DNA of 64,000 nt, from assembly GCF_020329485.1 (NCBI RefSeq), contig NZ_JAGKJI010000009.1:62001-126000 (forward strand). Reading direction: 5' to 3'. The translations under genes were made by a program, and so were the position numbers. The notes under the pieces are model-generated. The model was given only the letters and a program-made list of their open reading frames with translations. It was not told the DNA's origin and did not search any database. The DNA is from Bradyrhizobium cenepequi (lineage in GTDB: Bacteria; Pseudomonadota; Alphaproteobacteria; Rhizobiales; Xanthobacteraceae). Positions 42,080 through 52,186 of this stretch are shown here, in pieces; the stretch's first letter is position 1; every line of letters starts with the position of its first letter.

Positions 42080-43357
42080 ATGGCGACACCACGCGATAAA
42101 TTCGGCAGACCGATCGTTGTCGTGACCGGCATGGGCATCGTCACGTCGCTTGGCGCCGGGAAAACGGACAATTGGGCCAAGCTCGCTGCTGGCGAATCCG
42201 GGATCAAGACGGTCACCCGTTTCCCGATCGAAGGCCTGCGGACCACGATGGCGGGAACGATCGATTTCATCGCCGTTGATCCCTTCACCTCGACCAGACT
42301 TTCCGAACGCATCGCCGAAATCGCCACCGAAGAGGCGCTGGCGCAATCCGGCATCGGCAGCAAGGGCGATTTTCCAGGCCCCCTCTTCCTCGCGGTCGCA
42401 CCGGTTGAGACCGAATGGCCGCAGCGGCTCGAACTCGGGCGCTTGATCGACAAGAAGGAATTCGACTACCACGACATGCTGCGCGCGAGCGGCGGCGGCA
42501 GGTTCGCCGCTTACCATGATCGATTCATGTTCGGTTCGGTCGCAAAATACCTCGCCGAGAATTTTGGTACCAAGGGCTCGCCGATCTCGCTGTCGACCGC
42601 CTGCGCCTCCGGCGCAACAGCGATCCAGCTCGGCGTCGAGGCGATCCGTCGCGGCGAGGCGGATGCCGCGCTGTGCGTTGCGACCGACGGCTCGGTGAAT
42701 CCGGAGGCCGTTGTCCGCTTCTCCCTGCTCTCGGCCCTGTCGACGCAGAACGATCCGCCGCAGGCTGCCTCGAAGCCGTTCTCCAAGAACCGCGATGGCT
42801 TCGTGATGGCGGAAGGCGCCGGCGCGCTGGTGCTGGAGAGCTATGAGGCGGCGACCGCGCGCGGCGCCACGATCCTGGGGGTCGTCGCTGGCTGCGGCGA
42901 GCTCACCGATTCGTTCCATCGCACCCGCTCGAGCCCGGATGGCAAGCCGATCATCGGCTGCATGCGCAAGACGCTGGCCGACGCCGGCATGGCGCCGGAG
43001 CAGATCGACCACATCAACGCGCACGGGACGGCCACGCCCGAGAACGACAAGATGGAATATCTGACGACCTCGGCAGTCTTCGGCGAGCAAATCTCGAAGA
43101 TTCCGGTATCGTCGAACAAGTCGATGGTCGGCCACACGATCTCCGCGGCCGGTGCGGTCGAGGCGATTTTCTCGCTGCTCACGCTCGAGCATCAGCGGAT
43201 TCCACCGACCATCAATTATGACGTGCCGGATCCGACCATTCATTTCGACGTGGTCGGCAACAAGGCGCGCGATGCCCGCGTGACCGCCGTGATGTCCAAC
43301 TCCTTCGGCTTCGGCGGGCAGAACGCCTCATTGATCCTGATGCGCGAGCCGGCCTAG
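42080..43357 (+). CDS. fabF1XL: FabF-like ketosynthase with complete active site (FabF1XL type)
   Basis: A 425-residue KAS II-type enzyme, ATG 42080 with GGGGGA upstream. The triad is Cys175 in SLSTACASGAT, His315 in NAHGTATPEND and His352 in GHTISAAGA. It extends the very-long-chain acyl-AcpXL. It is the likely active partner of the Cys-less FabF2. Confidence 0.9.
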   Translation: MATPRDKFGRPIVVVTGMGIVTSLGAGKTDNWAKLAAGESGIKTVTRFPIEGLRTTMAGTIDFIAVDPFTSTRLSERIAEIATEEALAQSGIGSKGDFPGPLFLAVAPVETEWPQRLELGRLIDKKEFDYHDMLRASGGGRFAAYHDRFMFGSVAKYLAENFGTKGSPISLSTACASGATAIQLGVEAIRRGEADAALCVATDGSVNPEAVVRFSLLSALSTQNDPPQAASKPFSKNRDGFVMAEGAGALVLESYEAATARGATILGVVAGCGELTDSFHRTRSSPDGKPIIGCMRKTLADAGMAPEQIDHINAHGTATPENDKMEYLTTSAVFGEQISKIPVSSNKSMVGHTISAAGAVEAIFSLLTLEHQRIPPTINYDVPDPTIHFDVVGNKARDARVTAVMSNSFGFGGQNASLILMREPA

Positions 43358-43408
43358 AGCATGATCCAAGGAACTGGTCTCGGGTTTTCTGAAGAGATCA
43401 TGCTTAAC
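43357..43408. repeat. GAGCATGATC dispersed repeat, copy 2
   Basis: Begins inside the fabF1 stop codon (TAGAGCATGATCC) and ends in GAGATCATGCTTAACC. It lies where an alcohol dehydrogenase gene is found in related clusters. Could act as a 3' hairpin of fabF1 mRNA. Confidence 0.65.
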
Positions 43409-43431
43409 CAAACGCCGCGCCGCCTGTCGCG

Positions 43432-44367
43432 ATGAACCGTCTGCAGCTCCTTCGTGCCCGCGCGCGCCTTCGCGACGCCGTCAAGCCCGTGGGGGACGCG
43501 GCGGTGGGCGCGCTGACGATCGCGCTATTGCGCACCACACGCTGCTTCGATCCGTTCAAGACCGCCGATTTCTTCGGGCGCGCCGCGCATTTCATCGGTC
43601 GAAGGCTGCGCGAGGACCGGATCGGCCGCGAGAATCTGAAGGCCGCATTTCCGGAAAAATCGCCTGAGGAGATCGAGAAGATCCTGGCCGGCGTCTGGGA
43701 CAATCTCGGTCGCATCGGCGCCGAATTCGCCCATCTCGACCATATCTGGGACTACGATCGCGACCACCCAGAAAACAGCCGCATCGAATTGTCGCCGCGG
43801 ACCATCGAGCTGTTTGACCAGATCAGGGACGACGGCAAGCCGGCGCTGATCTTTGCCGCCCATCTCGGCAATTGGGAATTGCCGGCGCTTGCGGCCGTCG
43901 CGCACGGGCTCGACACCGCGATCCTGTTCCGACGACCGAACAGCGAAGCCGCAGATCGCGCGATCGAGAAGATCCGCGCGGTCAAGATGGGCGCGCTGAT
44001 CCCCGCCGGCCGCGGCGCGCCGCTCCGCCTGGCGCAGGCGCTGCAGAGCGGCCAGCACGTCGCCATGCTGGTCGACCAATATCTGACCAACGGCGTCGAC
44101 ATCACCTTCTTCGGCCGCAAGACCAAGGCCAACCCGATGCTGGCGCGGCTCCGGCGTCAAGTCGAATGCCCGATCCACGGCGTCCGCATCATCCGCCTGC
44201 CCGACAACCGATTCCGGGGCGAGCTCTCCGAGGAAGTAAAGCCGGTGTTCGATGCGTCCGGGCAAATCGATATTCAGGGCACAATGCAGGCCGTCACCAA
44301 TGTGATCGAAGGCTGGGTGCGCGAATATCCGGAGCAGTGGCTGTGGCTGCACCGCCGCTGGCGGTGA
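43432..44367 (+). CDS. lpxXL: LpxXL, lipid A very-long-chain acyltransferase
   Basis: A 311-residue LpxL/HtrB-type acyltransferase. The HxxxxE motif is FAAHLGNWELP, and further conserved parts are LVDQYLTNGVDITFFGRKTKANP and a WVREYPEQWLWLHRRWR end. In rhizobia this enzyme transfers the C28-type hydroxyacyl chain from AcpXL to lipid A. It closes the acpXL cluster. Confidence 0.9.
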   Translation: MNRLQLLRARARLRDAVKPVGDAAVGALTIALLRTTRCFDPFKTADFFGRAAHFIGRRLREDRIGRENLKAAFPEKSPEEIEKILAGVWDNLGRIGAEFAHLDHIWDYDRDHPENSRIELSPRTIELFDQIRDDGKPALIFAAHLGNWELPALAAVAHGLDTAILFRRPNSEAADRAIEKIRAVKMGALIPAGRGAPLRLAQALQSGQHVAMLVDQYLTNGVDITFFGRKTKANPMLARLRRQVECPIHGVRIIRLPDNRFRGELSEEVKPVFDASGQIDIQGTMQAVTNVIEGWVREYPEQWLWLHRRWR

Positions 44368-44387
44368 ACTCACGACGATCTCACATC

Positions 44388-44463
44388 GTCATTGCGAGCG
44401 GAGCGAAGCAATCCATGGTGCAGCAAGCGGAGGCGTGGATTGCTTCGCTTCGCTCGCAATGAC
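44388..44463. repeat. Dispersed palindromic repeat (GTCATTGCGAGCG type)
   Basis: GTCATTGCGAGCG (44388-44400) pairs with CGCTCGCAATGAC (44451-44463), with inner GAAGCAATCCA/TGGATTGCTTC complements. It fills the gap between convergent lpxXL and the binding-protein gene, where it may act as a bidirectional terminator. Common in this bacterial group (recalled). Confidence 0.65.
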
Positions 44464-44486
44464 AGAAAGCGTCGCGACAGCGAGCG

Positions 44487-45596
44487 TCACCTCCCCGTCT
44501 TCACCCTCGTCCACAGCCGGTTGATGATCCGCTGGGTTGCCGGGTCGCGCGCCGTGATGACGAACAGCTTCTTCTGAGTCGCTTCGTCCGGATAGATGTT
44601 CTTGTCGTCGAAGATCTTCGGATCGATCAGCTTCTGGCTGGCCAGGTTGCCGTTGGCGTAAGACAGGAAGTTCGAGTTCTTTGCCGCAACATCCGGCCGG
44701 TAGAGGTAGTTGATCAGCTCATAGGCTTCAGTGACGTTCTTGGCGTCCGCAGGAATCGCGAGATTGTCGAAGAACATCTGCGCACCTCCCTTCGGGATGG
44801 TGTAGCCGATTTCGACGCCGTTCTTGGCTTCGACCGCGCGGCTGCGCGCCTGCATGATGTCGCCCGACCAGCCCACCACAAAACAGATCTCACCGGAAGC
44901 GAGCGCGCTCAGATATTCGGAGGAATGAAACTTGCGCACGTAAGGCCTGATCTTGCTGACGAGGTCGGCGGCCTTTTCGAGATCGGCCTGCTTGGTGGAG
45001 TTCGGATCAATGCCGAGATAATTCAGAGCCGCCGGCAGGATGTCGTCGGCGGAGTCCAGCATGTGGATGCCGCAATCCCTGAACTTCGCGAGATTCTCCG
45101 GCTTGAAGACCGTGTCCCAGCTATCGATCCGGCCCCCGGGGCCAAGAATCTTCTGAGCCATCTGGACGTTGTAGCCGATGCCGGTGGTGCCCCACATGTA
45201 ATTGGCAGCGTAGTTGTTGCCCGGATCGTAGGTCGCGAGCTGGTTGGTCACCACCGGCCAGGCATTGGCGAGGTTCGGCAGTTTCGACTTGTCGAGCTTG
45301 AGGAAGACCTTTGCGGTGATCTGGCGCTGCAGGAAATAGCCGGTCGGCACCACGACATCGTAGCCCGACTTGCCCGCGAGCAGGCGCGTTTCCAGCGTCT
45401 CGTTGGCATCGAAGGTGTCGTAAGTCACCCTGATGCCGGTCTCCTTGGTGAAGTCCTCCAGCACCCCCGGCGCCATATAGTTCGACCAATTGTAGAAATT
45501 GACCGTGCGCTCCTCGGCGCGGGCGGATGGAGAGGCGAGCAGGGCCGCGGCCAGGAGGGCGGCGAAACGAATGGAATGACGGCCCTGCTCGTGCAT
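44487..45596 (-). CDS. Spermidine/putrescine-type ABC transporter binding protein (PotD/PotF-like)
   Basis: A 369-residue periplasmic binding protein, ATG 45596 with AGAGGTAG upstream. A signal peptide (FAALLAAALLASPSARA) is followed by VNFYNWSNYMAPGVLEDFTKETGIRVTYDTFDANETLE, typical of PotD/PotF. Further family parts are GYDVVVPTGYFLQRQI and ALASGEICFVVGWSGDIMQA. No permease or ATPase genes are adjacent. It is the third gene after a rhodanese and an aminotransferase. Confidence 0.87.
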   Translation of the reverse strand: MHEQGRHSIRFAALLAAALLASPSARAEERTVNFYNWSNYMAPGVLEDFTKETGIRVTYDTFDANETLETRLLAGKSGYDVVVPTGYFLQRQITAKVFLKLDKSKLPNLANAWPVVTNQLATYDPGNNYAANYMWGTTGIGYNVQMAQKILGPGGRIDSWDTVFKPENLAKFRDCGIHMLDSADDILPAALNYLGIDPNSTKQADLEKAADLVSKIRPYVRKFHSSEYLSALASGEICFVVGWSGDIMQARSRAVEAKNGVEIGYTIPKGGAQMFFDNLAIPADAKNVTEAYELINYLYRPDVAAKNSNFLSYANGNLASQKLIDPKIFDDKNIYPDEATQKKLFVITARDPATQRIINRLWTRVKTGR

Positions 45597-45600
45597 GTCT

Positions 45601-46770
45601 CTACCTCTTGCGACGGTGCACCGCGTCCGACAGACGTTCCAACGCAGCGTCGAGGGTTGCGTCCTTCTTTGCAAAGCAAAAACGCACAACCGAGATCACC
45701 GGATCCTTTTCGTAGAAGGCCGAGACGGGGATCGCAGCCACCTTGTAGTCGGTCACGATGCGCCTGCAGAATGCCTCGTCGGTCTCATTGAGCCCGAGCG
45801 GCGACAGGTCGACGGTGAGGAAATAGGTGCCCTGCGATTTCAGGACGGGAAAGCCGAGGCTCTCCAGTCCTTGTGTCAGCCTGTCCCTGCTCCGTGCCAG
45901 ATCCTTGCGCATATCGTGAAAATACGGGGCCGGCTTGCCGAGCCCATAGGCCACCGCCGCCTGCAGATTGGGCGCCGTGGTGAACGTGAGAAACTGATGC
46001 ACCTTGGCGGCAACCCGCAGAAGCGGCGGCGCTGCACAGACGAAACCGATCTTCCAGCCGGTGAGCGAAAAGATCTTGCCGGCGCTGCCCACCTTGATGG
46101 TGCGGTCCCGCATGCCGGGCAGCGTGATCAGCGGAATATGCTCACGGCCATCGAAGACCACGTGCTCCCAGACCTCGTCGCAGATCGCGACCACGTCGAA
46201 CTCCTGGCAGAACCGGGCCAGCAGTTCGAGATCTTCACGCGGATAGACCACGGCGGACGGATTGAGCGGATTGTTGAACAGCACCGCCTTGGTCTTGTGG
46301 TTGAAGACGCTCCGCAGCATCTCCTCGTTCAGCCGCCAGTGCGGCGGCTCCAGCCGCAACAGACGCGGAATGCCTCCAGCCTGACGGATGATCGGCAGAT
46401 AGGAATCGTACACCGGCTGGAAGACGACCACTTCATCACCCGGTTCGACCATAGCGAGGATCGATGATGTCAGCGCTTCGGTGCCGCCCGAGGTCACCAT
46501 CACTTCCGTCATGGGATCGAGGTTGAGCCCGTGCCAGCGGCCGTAATGAGTCGCAATCGCCTGCCTGAGCTCCGGGATGCCCATCATCGATGGGTACTGG
46601 TTGTAGCCGTTGATGGAGGCGTCCGCGGCCGCGCGACGGATGTCCTCCGGACCGGGATCGTCCGGAAAGCCCTGCCCGAGATTGATGGCCTTGTTGTCGC
46701 GCGCAAGCTGCGACATCGCTTCGAAAATGGTGACGGGAAGGTCCGCGAAGACCTTGTTCATGGAAGTCAT
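45601..46770 (-). CDS. PLP-dependent aminotransferase, class I/II
   Basis: A 389-residue aminotransferase. The PLP Lys is in VGSAGKIFSLTGWKIG; other family parts are VMVTSGGTEALTSSILAMVEPGDEVVVFQPVYDSY, NNPLNPSAVV and the final Arg segment SVVRFCFAKKD. The set is closest to methionine/kynurenine-type aminotransferases (YbdL-like). An alternative ATG at 46761 is possible. Sits 4 bases upstream of the binding-protein start. Confidence 0.87.
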   Translation of the reverse strand: MTSMNKVFADLPVTIFEAMSQLARDNKAINLGQGFPDDPGPEDIRRAAADASINGYNQYPSMMGIPELRQAIATHYGRWHGLNLDPMTEVMVTSGGTEALTSSILAMVEPGDEVVVFQPVYDSYLPIIRQAGGIPRLLRLEPPHWRLNEEMLRSVFNHKTKAVLFNNPLNPSAVVYPREDLELLARFCQEFDVVAICDEVWEHVVFDGREHIPLITLPGMRDRTIKVGSAGKIFSLTGWKIGFVCAAPPLLRVAAKVHQFLTFTTAPNLQAAVAYGLGKPAPYFHDMRKDLARSRDRLTQGLESLGFPVLKSQGTYFLTVDLSPLGLNETDEAFCRRIVTDYKVAAIPVSAFYEKDPVISVVRFCFAKKDATLDAALERLSDAVHRRKR

Positions 46771-46777
46771 GGAAAGG

Positions 46778-47107
46778 TCAGCCGCCCGCCTTGGTCGGCA
46801 ATCCCGCCGCCTTCCAGGCCAACATGCCCCCTGCCAGATGCTTGTCGTAGGGCAACCCCGCCGACTGCGCCGCGAGCGATGCCGTCACCGAGCGCTTGCC
46901 TGAGCGGCAGGCGAACACGACCTCTTGCCCCTGTGGATCGGGAATCTCGTTCGGGTCAAACGCCGACAACGGCACCACGACGCCATCGGGATAGGCCTCG
47001 GCAGCGACCTCATTGGGCTCGCGCACATCGACCAGGAGATAGCGTCCATCCGCTATTCCCTTCGACACCTCCTGAGGCGTTAGATCTTGCACCTTGTGGT
47101 CCGCCAC
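46778..47107 (-). CDS. Rhodanese-domain protein
   Basis: A 109-residue single-domain rhodanese. LLVDVREPNE and the active-site loop VVFACRSGKRS with the catalytic Cys are present, followed by HLAGGMLAWKAAGLP. It should transfer sulfane sulfur. Start is GTG 47107. The next gene begins 7 bases after its stop. Confidence 0.85.
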   Translation of the reverse strand: MADHKVQDLTPQEVSKGIADGRYLLVDVREPNEVAAEAYPDGVVVPLSAFDPNEIPDPQGQEVVFACRSGKRSVTASLAAQSAGLPYDKHLAGGMLAWKAAGLPTKAGG

Positions 47108-47218
47108 ACGCGTTCTCCAGACAATTCATTGAGCTCAGCCAGCCGCTGTTTCGGGCGCAAAGTCGCCTCTTGCGCAGGGAAAATCAAGCACCGCAAACGG
47201 CTTAGGGAAGGCAAAAAG

Positions 47219-49144
47219 CTAGATCGTCACCTGCGTTCCAACCTCGACGACGCGACCGGTTGGGATCTGGAAATAGTCGGTCGCGTCGTTGGAGCTGCGG
47301 CTGAGGGCGATGAACAGATGGTCCTGCCAGCGCGGCATGCCGGACTGCGCCGCAGGCTTGAGCGCTCGCCGCGACAGGAAGAACGAGGTCGACATGATGT
47401 CGAAGTGCCAGCCGAGCTTGCGGGCAATCGCCAGCGTCTTCGGCACGTTCGGCGATTCCATGAAACCAAAGCGTAGCGTCACCTTGGAGAAGGTCGGGCT
47501 GATCTGCTCCATTCGCACCCGCTCGGACGGGTCGATCCGCGGCGTCGGCGCGGTCTCGATGGTGAGAATGACATTCTTCTCATGCAGCACTTTGTAGTGT
47601 TTTAGACTATGCATGAGCGCGGTCGGCGCGCTGGCGGGATCGCTGGTCAGGAACACCGCCGTGCCGGAGACGCGCTGCGGCGGCCGCTTCTCCAGCATCG
47701 CCACGAGATCTGTGAGCGGGAATTCCAGCTTGCGCGACTTCTCGAACAACAGCCGGCTGCCGCGCCGCCATGTGTACATCAACAGCATCACGGCTCCGCC
47801 GAGCGCGAGCGGCACCCAGCCGCCTTCCAGCACCTTCAACAGGTTTGCCGTCAGGAAGGTGAAATCGAGAAACAGGAAGGGTGCGATCAGCGCTGCGGCA
47901 GCGATCGGCGACCATCGCCAGACTTTCCACACTACGACAAAGCCCATCATGCCCGTGACCACCATGGTGCCGGTCACCGCGATGCCATAGGCCGAGGCCA
48001 GTGCGCTGGAGGAGCGGAACATCAGCACCAGCAACAACACCGCGATGAGCAGCAGTAGGTTGATGCGGGGGATGAAGATCTGCCCCGAATGAGCTTCCGA
48101 GGTATGGCGAATCTCGAAACGGGGCAGCAGGCCGAGCTGGATCGCCTGGCGCGTCAGCGAATAGGCGCCGGTGATGACGGCCTGGCTGGCAATGACGGTC
48201 GCGACCGTCGCGAGCACGACCATCGGGATCAGCGCCCAGTCCGGGAACATCAGGAAGAACGGATTCTCGATCGCCTTGGGATCGACGATGACGAGCGCGG
48301 CCTGCCCCATGTAATTCAGCACCAGCGCCGGCAGCACAATGAACAGCCAGGCGAACTGGATCGGCCGTTTGCCGAAGTGCCCGAGATCGGCGTAGAGCGC
48401 TTCCGCGCCAGTGACAGCGAGAAACACCGCGCCGAGAGTGACGAACCCGATCACGCCGTGATGGAGCATGAAGGAGACCGCGTAGAGCGGATTGAACGCC
48501 AACAGGACTTCGGGATGCCTGGTGATCTGCGGCACGGCTGCGATCGCCAGTACCGCAAACCAGATGCACATGATGGGTCCGAAGAATGCGGCGACCCGCG
48601 CCGTGCCGTGGGACTGCACCGCAAACAGCGCCACCAGGATCAACGCCGTGATAGGCACGACATAATGTTCGAAGGTCGCAGTGACGAGCTTGATGCCTTC
48701 GATCGCCGACAGCACCGACAACGCCGGCGTGATCACCGCATCGCCGTAGAACAAGGCCCCGCTGATGATGCCGAGCATCACGACCACGGCGGCGCCCTTG
48801 GCAACGGCGCGTTCGGCCAGCGCCATCAGCGCCAGTGTTCCGCCCTCGCCGTGGTTATCGGCGCGCAGCAGGATCACCACGTATTTGAGCGTGACCACGA
48901 TGATCAGCGCCCACAGGATCAATGAGAGCACACCGAGCACAGCCTGCGTCGTGGCAACACCACTGTGCGCGCTGGCCGCGACGACGGCTTCGCGCAGCGC
49001 ATAGAGCGGGCTGGTGCCGATGTCTCCGTAGACGACGCCGATGCTGCCGAGCGTCAGCGCCCTGAACCCCGCCGTGGAATGCGCTTCCCCATGTCCATTG
49101 GCCGCGGGCGTTTCCGCCTCGGTGACCGCACTCTCGGACGACAT
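47219..49144 (-). CDS. kup: Kup potassium transporter, copy 1
   Basis: A 641-residue KUP/HAK transporter. [22 protein letters not shown] is the family's first-helix signature; [20 protein letters not shown] and [20 protein letters not shown] follow. Twelve helices are expected, then a cytoplasmic C-domain ending [14 protein letters not shown]. It takes up K+ with protons. The paralogue at 49293-51191 is adjacent and co-directional. Confidence 0.92.
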   Translation of the reverse strand: MSSESAVTEAETPAANGHGEAHSTAGFRALTLGSIGVVYGDIGTSPLYALREAVVAASAHSGVATTQAVLGVLSLILWALIIVVTLKYVVILLRADNHGEGGTLALMALAERAVAKGAAVVVMLGIISGALFYGDAVITPALSVLSAIEGIKLVTATFEHYVVPITALILVALFAVQSHGTARVAAFFGPIMCIWFAVLAIAAVPQITRHPEVLLAFNPLYAVSFMLHHGVIGFVTLGAVFLAVTGAEALYADLGHFGKRPIQFAWLFIVLPALVLNYMGQAALVIVDPKAIENPFFLMFPDWALIPMVVLATVATVIASQAVITGAYSLTRQAIQLGLLPRFEIRHTSEAHSGQIFIPRINLLLLIAVLLLVLMFRSSSALASAYGIAVTGTMVVTGMMGFVVVWKVWRWSPIAAAALIAPFLFLDFTFLTANLLKVLEGGWVPLALGGAVMLLMYTWRRGSRLLFEKSRKLEFPLTDLVAMLEKRPPQRVSGTAVFLTSDPASAPTALMHSLKHYKVLHEKNVILTIETAPTPRIDPSERVRMEQISPTFSKVTLRFGFMESPNVPKTLAIARKLGWHFDIMSTSFFLSRRALKPAAQSGMPRWQDHLFIALSRSSNDATDYFQIPTGRVVEVGTQVTI

Positions 49145-49292
49145 GGGAGGGAGCCTCTATTGTTCACAGCACAACGAAACAGAGTGGCAGGGCTATATCC
49201 CCCCACGAATGCATAGGTTAGGCAATAATCAGGCCTCCGCCATGCGCTTTACACATAGGTGGCGTTTTGGCCAGCCAGAATCGTGCCGCCGG

Positions 49293-51191
49293 TCAAATAG
49301 TTACCTGCGTGCCGACCTCAACCACTCGCCCGGTGGGGATTTGGAAATAGTCCGTGGCGTCATTGGCGGAGCGGCTCATGGCGATGAACAGGTGATCCTG
49401 CCACAGCGGCATGCCCGACTGCGCCGCGGGCTTGAGCGACCGACGCGACACGAAGAATGAGGTCGCCATGATGTCGAACTGCCAGCCAAGCTTGCGGGCG
49501 ATCACCAGCGCCTTGGGGACATTCGGCGATTCCATGAAGCCGAACCGGAGGCGTACCTTGGAAAACTTGTCGCTGACGCGTTCCATGTGAACACGTTCGG
49601 AAAGATCGACGCGCGGCGTCTGCGCCGTCTCGATGGTTAGGATGACATTGTGCTCGTGCAGCACCTTGTTGTGCTTGAGGTTGTGCAGCAGCGCGGTCGG
49701 CACGAAGCCGGGATCGCTGGTGAGGAAGACCGCGGTGCCCTTGACGATATGCGGTGGCCGCTTTTCCAGGCTCTTGATCAGGTCATCGAGCGGCACCTCG
49801 ATGCGCCTGGTCTTGGTGAGCAGGATGCCGACACCGCGGCGCCAGGTCCAGATCATGACCGTCATCGCAATGCCAAACAGAAGCGGCACCCAGGCGCCTT
49901 CGAACAGTTTCAGGAGATTGGCGCTCAAGAAAGTCATATCGACCACCACGAGCGGCACAATCACCGCGGCTGCGGTCGCCACACGCCAGTTCCACAATTT
50001 CCAGATCACGACAAAGCCCATGATGCCGTCGACGACCATGGTGGTGGAAACGGCGATGCCGTAGGCCGATGCCAGTCCGCTCGAAGTGTGGAACAGCAGC
50101 ACAAGCAAGAGGACCCCGATCAGCAGCAAGCGGTTGACGCGCGGCAGATAGATTTGCCCGGCATGGGACTCGGAGGTGTAGCGGACCTCGAAGCGGGGCA
50201 GCAGGCCGAGCTGCACCGCCTGGCGGACCAGCGAATAGGCACCGGTGATGACGGCCTGGCTCGCGATCACGGTGGCCGCGGTCGCGAGCACCACCAGTGG
50301 CAGCAGCAGGAAGTCGGGAACCATCCGGTAGAACGAATTCTCGATCGCGGACGGATCGGCCAGCACCAGCGCCCCCTGCCCGAAATAATTGAGCAGAAGC
50401 GACGGCAGCACGAAGAACAGCCAGCCGGACTGGATTGGCTTGCGGCCGAAATGGCCGAGATCGGCATAGAGAGCCTCGCCGCCGGTGACGGCCAGGAACA
50501 CCGCGCCCAACGTCACCAATCCGATGGTGCCATGCGTCAGCAGGAACTGCAGCGCGTAATAGGGGTTGATCGCCGCCAACACCGACGGGTCATCCCTGAT
50601 GTGGACCAGTCCCATCACGGCGAGCGTGGCGAACCACACCACCATCACGGGCCCGAAAGCGGAAGCAACCAGCGCGGTGCCGATGCGCTGAACCGAGAAC
50701 AGTACGATCAGGATGAAGATCGTGACGGGCACCACGTAGTGTTGCAGTGCCGGCGTCGCCAGCTTGAGGCCTTCGACCGCCGACAACACGGAAATCGCCG
50801 GCGTGATCATGGAATCGCCAATGAACATCGAGGCCCCGACCACGCCGAGCGCCAGCAGCAGCCAGCTTCTCCGCCCCATCGCGCGCTGCCCCAGCGCCAT
50901 CAGCGAGAGCGTGCCGCCCTCGCCGTTGTTGTCGGCGCGCAAGAGCAGCAGCACGTATTTCGAGGTGACGACGATGAAGAGCGCCCACAGGATCAGCGAG
51001 AGCACGCCCAGGACAATGATTCGAGATACCGGCTGTCCGTGCGTGGCGCCAGCGACTGCCTCGCGGAACGCATAGAGCGGCGAAGTGCCGATATCGCCGA
51101 ACACCACGCCAATACTGCCCAGCGTCAGGGCCCAGAAGTTGGAGGTGACCGGTCCCTCTTGGACCTCGCTGGATGAGGCGCTGACAGCCAT
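49293..51191 (-). CDS. kup: Kup potassium transporter, copy 2
   Basis: A 632-residue KUP transporter with [42 protein letters not shown] and [20 protein letters not shown]. Its last ~60 residues are nearly identical to copy 1 ([26 protein letters not shown]), indicating tandem duplication. Bradyrhizobia carry several kup genes. It lies 149 bases upstream of copy 1. Confidence 0.92.
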   Translation of the reverse strand: MAVSASSSEVQEGPVTSNFWALTLGSIGVVFGDIGTSPLYAFREAVAGATHGQPVSRIIVLGVLSLILWALFIVVTSKYVLLLLRADNNGEGGTLSLMALGQRAMGRRSWLLLALGVVGASMFIGDSMITPAISVLSAVEGLKLATPALQHYVVPVTIFILIVLFSVQRIGTALVASAFGPVMVVWFATLAVMGLVHIRDDPSVLAAINPYYALQFLLTHGTIGLVTLGAVFLAVTGGEALYADLGHFGRKPIQSGWLFFVLPSLLLNYFGQGALVLADPSAIENSFYRMVPDFLLLPLVVLATAATVIASQAVITGAYSLVRQAVQLGLLPRFEVRYTSESHAGQIYLPRVNRLLLIGVLLLVLLFHTSSGLASAYGIAVSTTMVVDGIMGFVVIWKLWNWRVATAAAVIVPLVVVDMTFLSANLLKLFEGAWVPLLFGIAMTVMIWTWRRGVGILLTKTRRIEVPLDDLIKSLEKRPPHIVKGTAVFLTSDPGFVPTALLHNLKHNKVLHEHNVILTIETAQTPRVDLSERVHMERVSDKFSKVRLRFGFMESPNVPKALVIARKLGWQFDIMATSFFVSRRSLKPAAQSGMPLWQDHLFIAMSRSANDATDYFQIPTGRVVEVGTQVTI

Positions 51192-51321
51192 GGCGGAGAA
51201 AACGCCCTATCTGCTGGTTTGATCCGGCGCGGCTATCCACGCTTCCGCGTTCCCTGTCAACCGTTGCGCCGGACGCGCATCCGTGGCAGGCGGACAGGCG
51301 GCAGATAGTAAATTCGGCGGA

Positions 51322-52152
51322 TTACGGCTTCAAGCCGGGCGGCAGCGGCGGATCCTCACGCATCAAGGTAATGGTGACGCGACGGTTTGCCGCGAGCGAA
51401 GGATCGTCCGGAAACAACGGCTGGCTGTCGGCCTTGCCCGACACCGCAAAGATGTGTGACGGCGGCAACCCTTCGCGCTCGAGGATCTGGCGCACTGCAT
51501 TGGCGCGGTCCGCCGACAGGTCGAACGCACCATAGTCGCTGCGCGCCGGCACGAAACCGGCGGCCGTGTGGCCGACGATGGATACGCGCAGCGGCGTTGC
51601 CTTGAGCGGCCCAGCAAGCTTCTGAATCAGCCGCCGCGTGCGGTCGTAAGGCACCTTGGAGCCGTCGGAGAACATCGAGCGGCCGTCCTGATCGACGATC
51701 TCAAGATTAAGGCCGTCCTTGGTTTCCTCGAACATGATGTGTTTGGACATTTCGGTCAATTCCGGCATGTCCTGCAAGGCCTGCCGGAGCGAAGCGGACG
51801 CCAACGCGAATGCGCGGTCGGTGTGCAGCTTGGCGCCGTTCTCCTGGTTGCGCTCCTTCTCGTCGGGCGTCGGCTTGTCCGAGGTTTCCTCCGGCGAGAT
51901 ATGCTCGACGTTCTTCAACTTCGGTCGCGTTGGCAGGCCGTCGGATTCGATGATGCCGGAATAGCGCACATTGGTCTGCGAGCCAAAGGCGTCGCGCATC
52001 GAGCCTGCAACGATCTTCAGCTTGTTGTTGTCCATGCTGGAGAAGGCGACGAGCATCACGAAGAAGCTCATCATCAGCCCCATCAGGTCGGCGAAGGTCA
52101 CGAACCAGCCGTGCCCTCCGGTGTGTGCATCGCCGCGCTTTTTCTTGGCCAT
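51322..52152 (-). CDS. motB: MotB-type flagellar stator protein
   Basis: A 276-residue MotB: a cytoplasmic basic start, one helix with the proton-binding Asp in FVTFADLMGLMMSFFVMLVAFSSMD (Asp22), a linker, and an OmpA/MotB peptidoglycan-binding domain (~150-265) with VSIVGHTAAGFVP, FDLSADRANAVRQILEREGL and NRRVTITLM. It anchors the stator. It follows motA by 34 bases. Confidence 0.88.
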   Translation of the reverse strand: MAKKKRGDAHTGGHGWFVTFADLMGLMMSFFVMLVAFSSMDNNKLKIVAGSMRDAFGSQTNVRYSGIIESDGLPTRPKLKNVEHISPEETSDKPTPDEKERNQENGAKLHTDRAFALASASLRQALQDMPELTEMSKHIMFEETKDGLNLEIVDQDGRSMFSDGSKVPYDRTRRLIQKLAGPLKATPLRVSIVGHTAAGFVPARSDYGAFDLSADRANAVRQILEREGLPPSHIFAVSGKADSQPLFPDDPSLAANRRVTITLMREDPPLPPGLKP

Positions 52153-52186
52153 CGCGTGAAGCTCCGGACCATTCCCAGGCCGAAGG

